Assembly: GCA_013694885.1 (NCBI GenBank)
Contig: JACDBO010000353.1
Coordinates: 1-6,640, forward strand
DNA: 6,640 nucleotides
Direction of reading: 5' to 3'
Origin: Chloroflexia bacterium
GTDB taxonomy: Bacteria; Chloroflexota; Chloroflexia; Thermomicrobiales; UBA6265
Shown here: in pieces, positions 5,700 to 6,640 of the stretch
Layout of the letters: each line of letters begins with the position of its first letter
Numbering within the stretch: the stretch's first letter is position 1
Made by a program: the position numbers and the translations under genes
Notes under the pieces: model-generated
The model's input: the letters and a program-made list of their open reading frames with translations, nothing else
Told to the model about the DNA's origin: nothing
Database searches by the model: none

Positions 5700-6241
5700 C
5701 TCGCCCCTCCCTCATCGTCACCCACGACATCCACGAGGCGATACCAGGCGATCCGCTCGATCTCACCGAGGGCGGTGGCGATCTCCGCCTCGCGGCTGTT
5801 CGCCAGGCGCGCCGCCAGGCCAGCCAGTATCGTTTCCTTCGTTTGCTCCCGTGCGCAGATGACGAACGGGAATCCGAACCGCTCGGTGTAGGCGGTGTTG
5901 GCGATCGCGAACACCTCGATTTCAGCGGCCGTCAGGGGACCGGGGTCGAGACCCGCCGCCGCCTGCTCCCCGGTCGATTCGCGCGTCAGCGTGCCGGCCA
6001 GCGCCGCGCGGCCGACCAGATCGGGGTGGGCGCGGATCAGCGTCAGGTGGCGGTCGAAACGCTCCGCCCGCATCGCCCCGCACAACCCGCGGTGCAACGC
6101 GACCAGGTCGGCAAACGGTCGCGCCGGCCAGGTCTCGGCCGCCACCCAGGGCGACCCGTCGAACAGACCGCCGAGGGTCGCCACAAAGGCGTCGCGATCC
6201 AGTGCGTTGATCTCGGCGATGGTCCGTGGCCGACTCGTCAT
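5696..6241 (-). CDS. uraD: 2-oxo-4-hydroxy-4-carboxy-5-ureidoimidazoline (OHCU) decarboxylase
   Basis: It decarboxylates OHCU stereospecifically to (S)-allantoin, the last step before ring opening by allantoinase. The 181-aa all-helical protein has the family's usual size of 160-180. Motifs seen are MTSRPRTIAEINALDRDAFV with the typical opening helix, a Gly-rich turn LGGLFDGSPWVAA (23-35), AHPDLVGRAAL with catalytic H72, S89-x2-E92-Q93, NTAYTERFGFPFVICAR (115-131) and the C-terminal RIAWYRLVDVVG (163-174), where R168 may be the conserved Arg. ATG 6241 is chosen because it overlaps the upstream stop (ATGA) and gives the standard N-terminus; the frame stays open to 6295 but that part belongs to the upstream gene. 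It is followed by urate oxidase with a 4-nt overlap. Confidence 0.94.
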   Translation of the reverse strand: MTSRPRTIAEINALDRDAFVATLGGLFDGSPWVAAETWPARPFADLVALHRGLCGAMRAERFDRHLTLIRAHPDLVGRAALAGTLTRESTGEQAAAGLDPGPLTAAEIEVFAIANTAYTERFGFPFVICAREQTKETILAGLAARLANSREAEIATALGEIERIAWYRLVDVVGDDEGGAR

Positions 6242-6640
6242 CGCGGCGCCGCTCCGTCCGCATTGGGTTCGTCGAGCGTGACCTTGTACGCCCACCGATG
6301 CGAGCCGCTCTCGACCTCGAACGGGGCGATGTCAGATGAAGGGAGGACCACCCGCGCGGTCGTGCCCGGCGGGACGGTGGTCGTGACCTCGATGTCCTCG
6401 CCGTCGAGCCGCCAGGCGCACTCGGCCGGGCCGTAGGGGGTGCGGTGGCGGGCGCGGGCGCTCGTCAGGCCGCCACCGATCCGCGGCCGAAGCTCCAGGC
6501 GGCGGTAGCCCGGCGCGGCCGGCGCCAGCCCACCGACGACCCGGTGCAGCCAGTCGGCGACGGCGCCGAGAGCGTAGTGGTTGAACGAGGTCATCTCGCC
6601 GGGGTTGACCGTGCCGTCGGGGCGCAGGCTGTCCCACCGC
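6238..6640 (-). CDS. Alpha-L-rhamnosidase-like glycoside hydrolase (GH78 type), C-terminal fragment
   Basis: Only the last 133 residues are inside the window; the gene continues past the right edge. The stretch begins RWDSLRPDGTVNPGEM and goes on through TSFNHYALGAVADWLHRVVGGL and GYRRLELRP. These match the end of the (alpha/alpha)6 barrel and the C-terminal beta-sandwich of bacterial alpha-L-rhamnosidases of family GH78, recalled from the family pattern. The rest (about residues 60-133) is the beta domain with LDGEDIEVTTTVPPGTTARVVLP. The complete family is usually 850-1000 aa. Its TGA (6238-6240) overlaps the uraD ATG by 4 nt, which is unexpected for a sugar hydrolase next to urate genes. 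Substrate specificity cannot be judged from this fragment. Confidence 0.85.
   Translation of the reverse strand, partial: RWDSLRPDGTVNPGEMTSFNHYALGAVADWLHRVVGGLAPAAPGYRRLELRPRIGGGLTSARARHRTPYGPAECAWRLDGEDIEVTTTVPPGTTARVVLPSSDIAPFEVESGSHRWAYKVTLDEPNADGAAPR

Noticed and set aside
5232..5891. 219-aa plus-strand open frame opposite urate oxidase and uraD
   Set aside because: It crosses the junction of two confidently identified minus-strand genes and shows no motif of its own.

Overview
The window is GC-rich bacterial DNA of about two-thirds G+C by eye, densely coding and with short intergenic gaps. A member of the Chloroflexota or another high-GC lineage would fit, but this rests only on base composition and gene style. 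No rRNA, tRNA, CRISPR array, transposase or prophage gene was seen.

Most of the window is an oxidative purine (urate) catabolism cluster read on the minus strand, so it runs from right to left. It starts with the C-terminal end of an alpha-L-rhamnosidase-like protein (6238 to the right edge). Next come OHCU decarboxylase (uraD, 5696-6241), urate oxidase (4725-5699) and 5-hydroxyisourate hydrolase (uraH, 4360-4725). These four frames overlap by 4, 4 and 1 nt, which suggests one translationally coupled unit. After a 74-nt gap holding a perfect 12-bp palindrome comes an M20-family allantoate amidohydrolase or close relative (3050-4285). Further left are allantoinase (615-1973) and, 11 nt behind it, a LysE/RhtB-type exporter (1-603, cut by the window edge).

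Together the enzymes cover urate -> 5-hydroxyisourate -> OHCU -> (S)-allantoin -> allantoate -> ureido product with release of ammonia. Xanthine dehydrogenase, a urate or allantoin permease, ureidoglycolate-processing enzymes and a regulator are not in the window.

A plus-strand type II toxin-antitoxin pair (2113-2881: Phd/YefM-like antitoxin and PIN-domain toxin, overlapping by 8 nt) sits between allantoinase and the amidohydrolase. It splits the minus-strand cluster in two. Its leader has a consensus -10 box, a strong Shine-Dalgarno and a 12-nt tandem repeat that is a plausible operator. The convergent gap behind the toxin (2882-3049) contains hairpins that could terminate transcription.

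No clearly new system is evident. The most unusual points are the toxin-antitoxin insertion with its repeated leader, the palindrome inside the purine operon, and the glycosidase gene fused by overlap to uraD.
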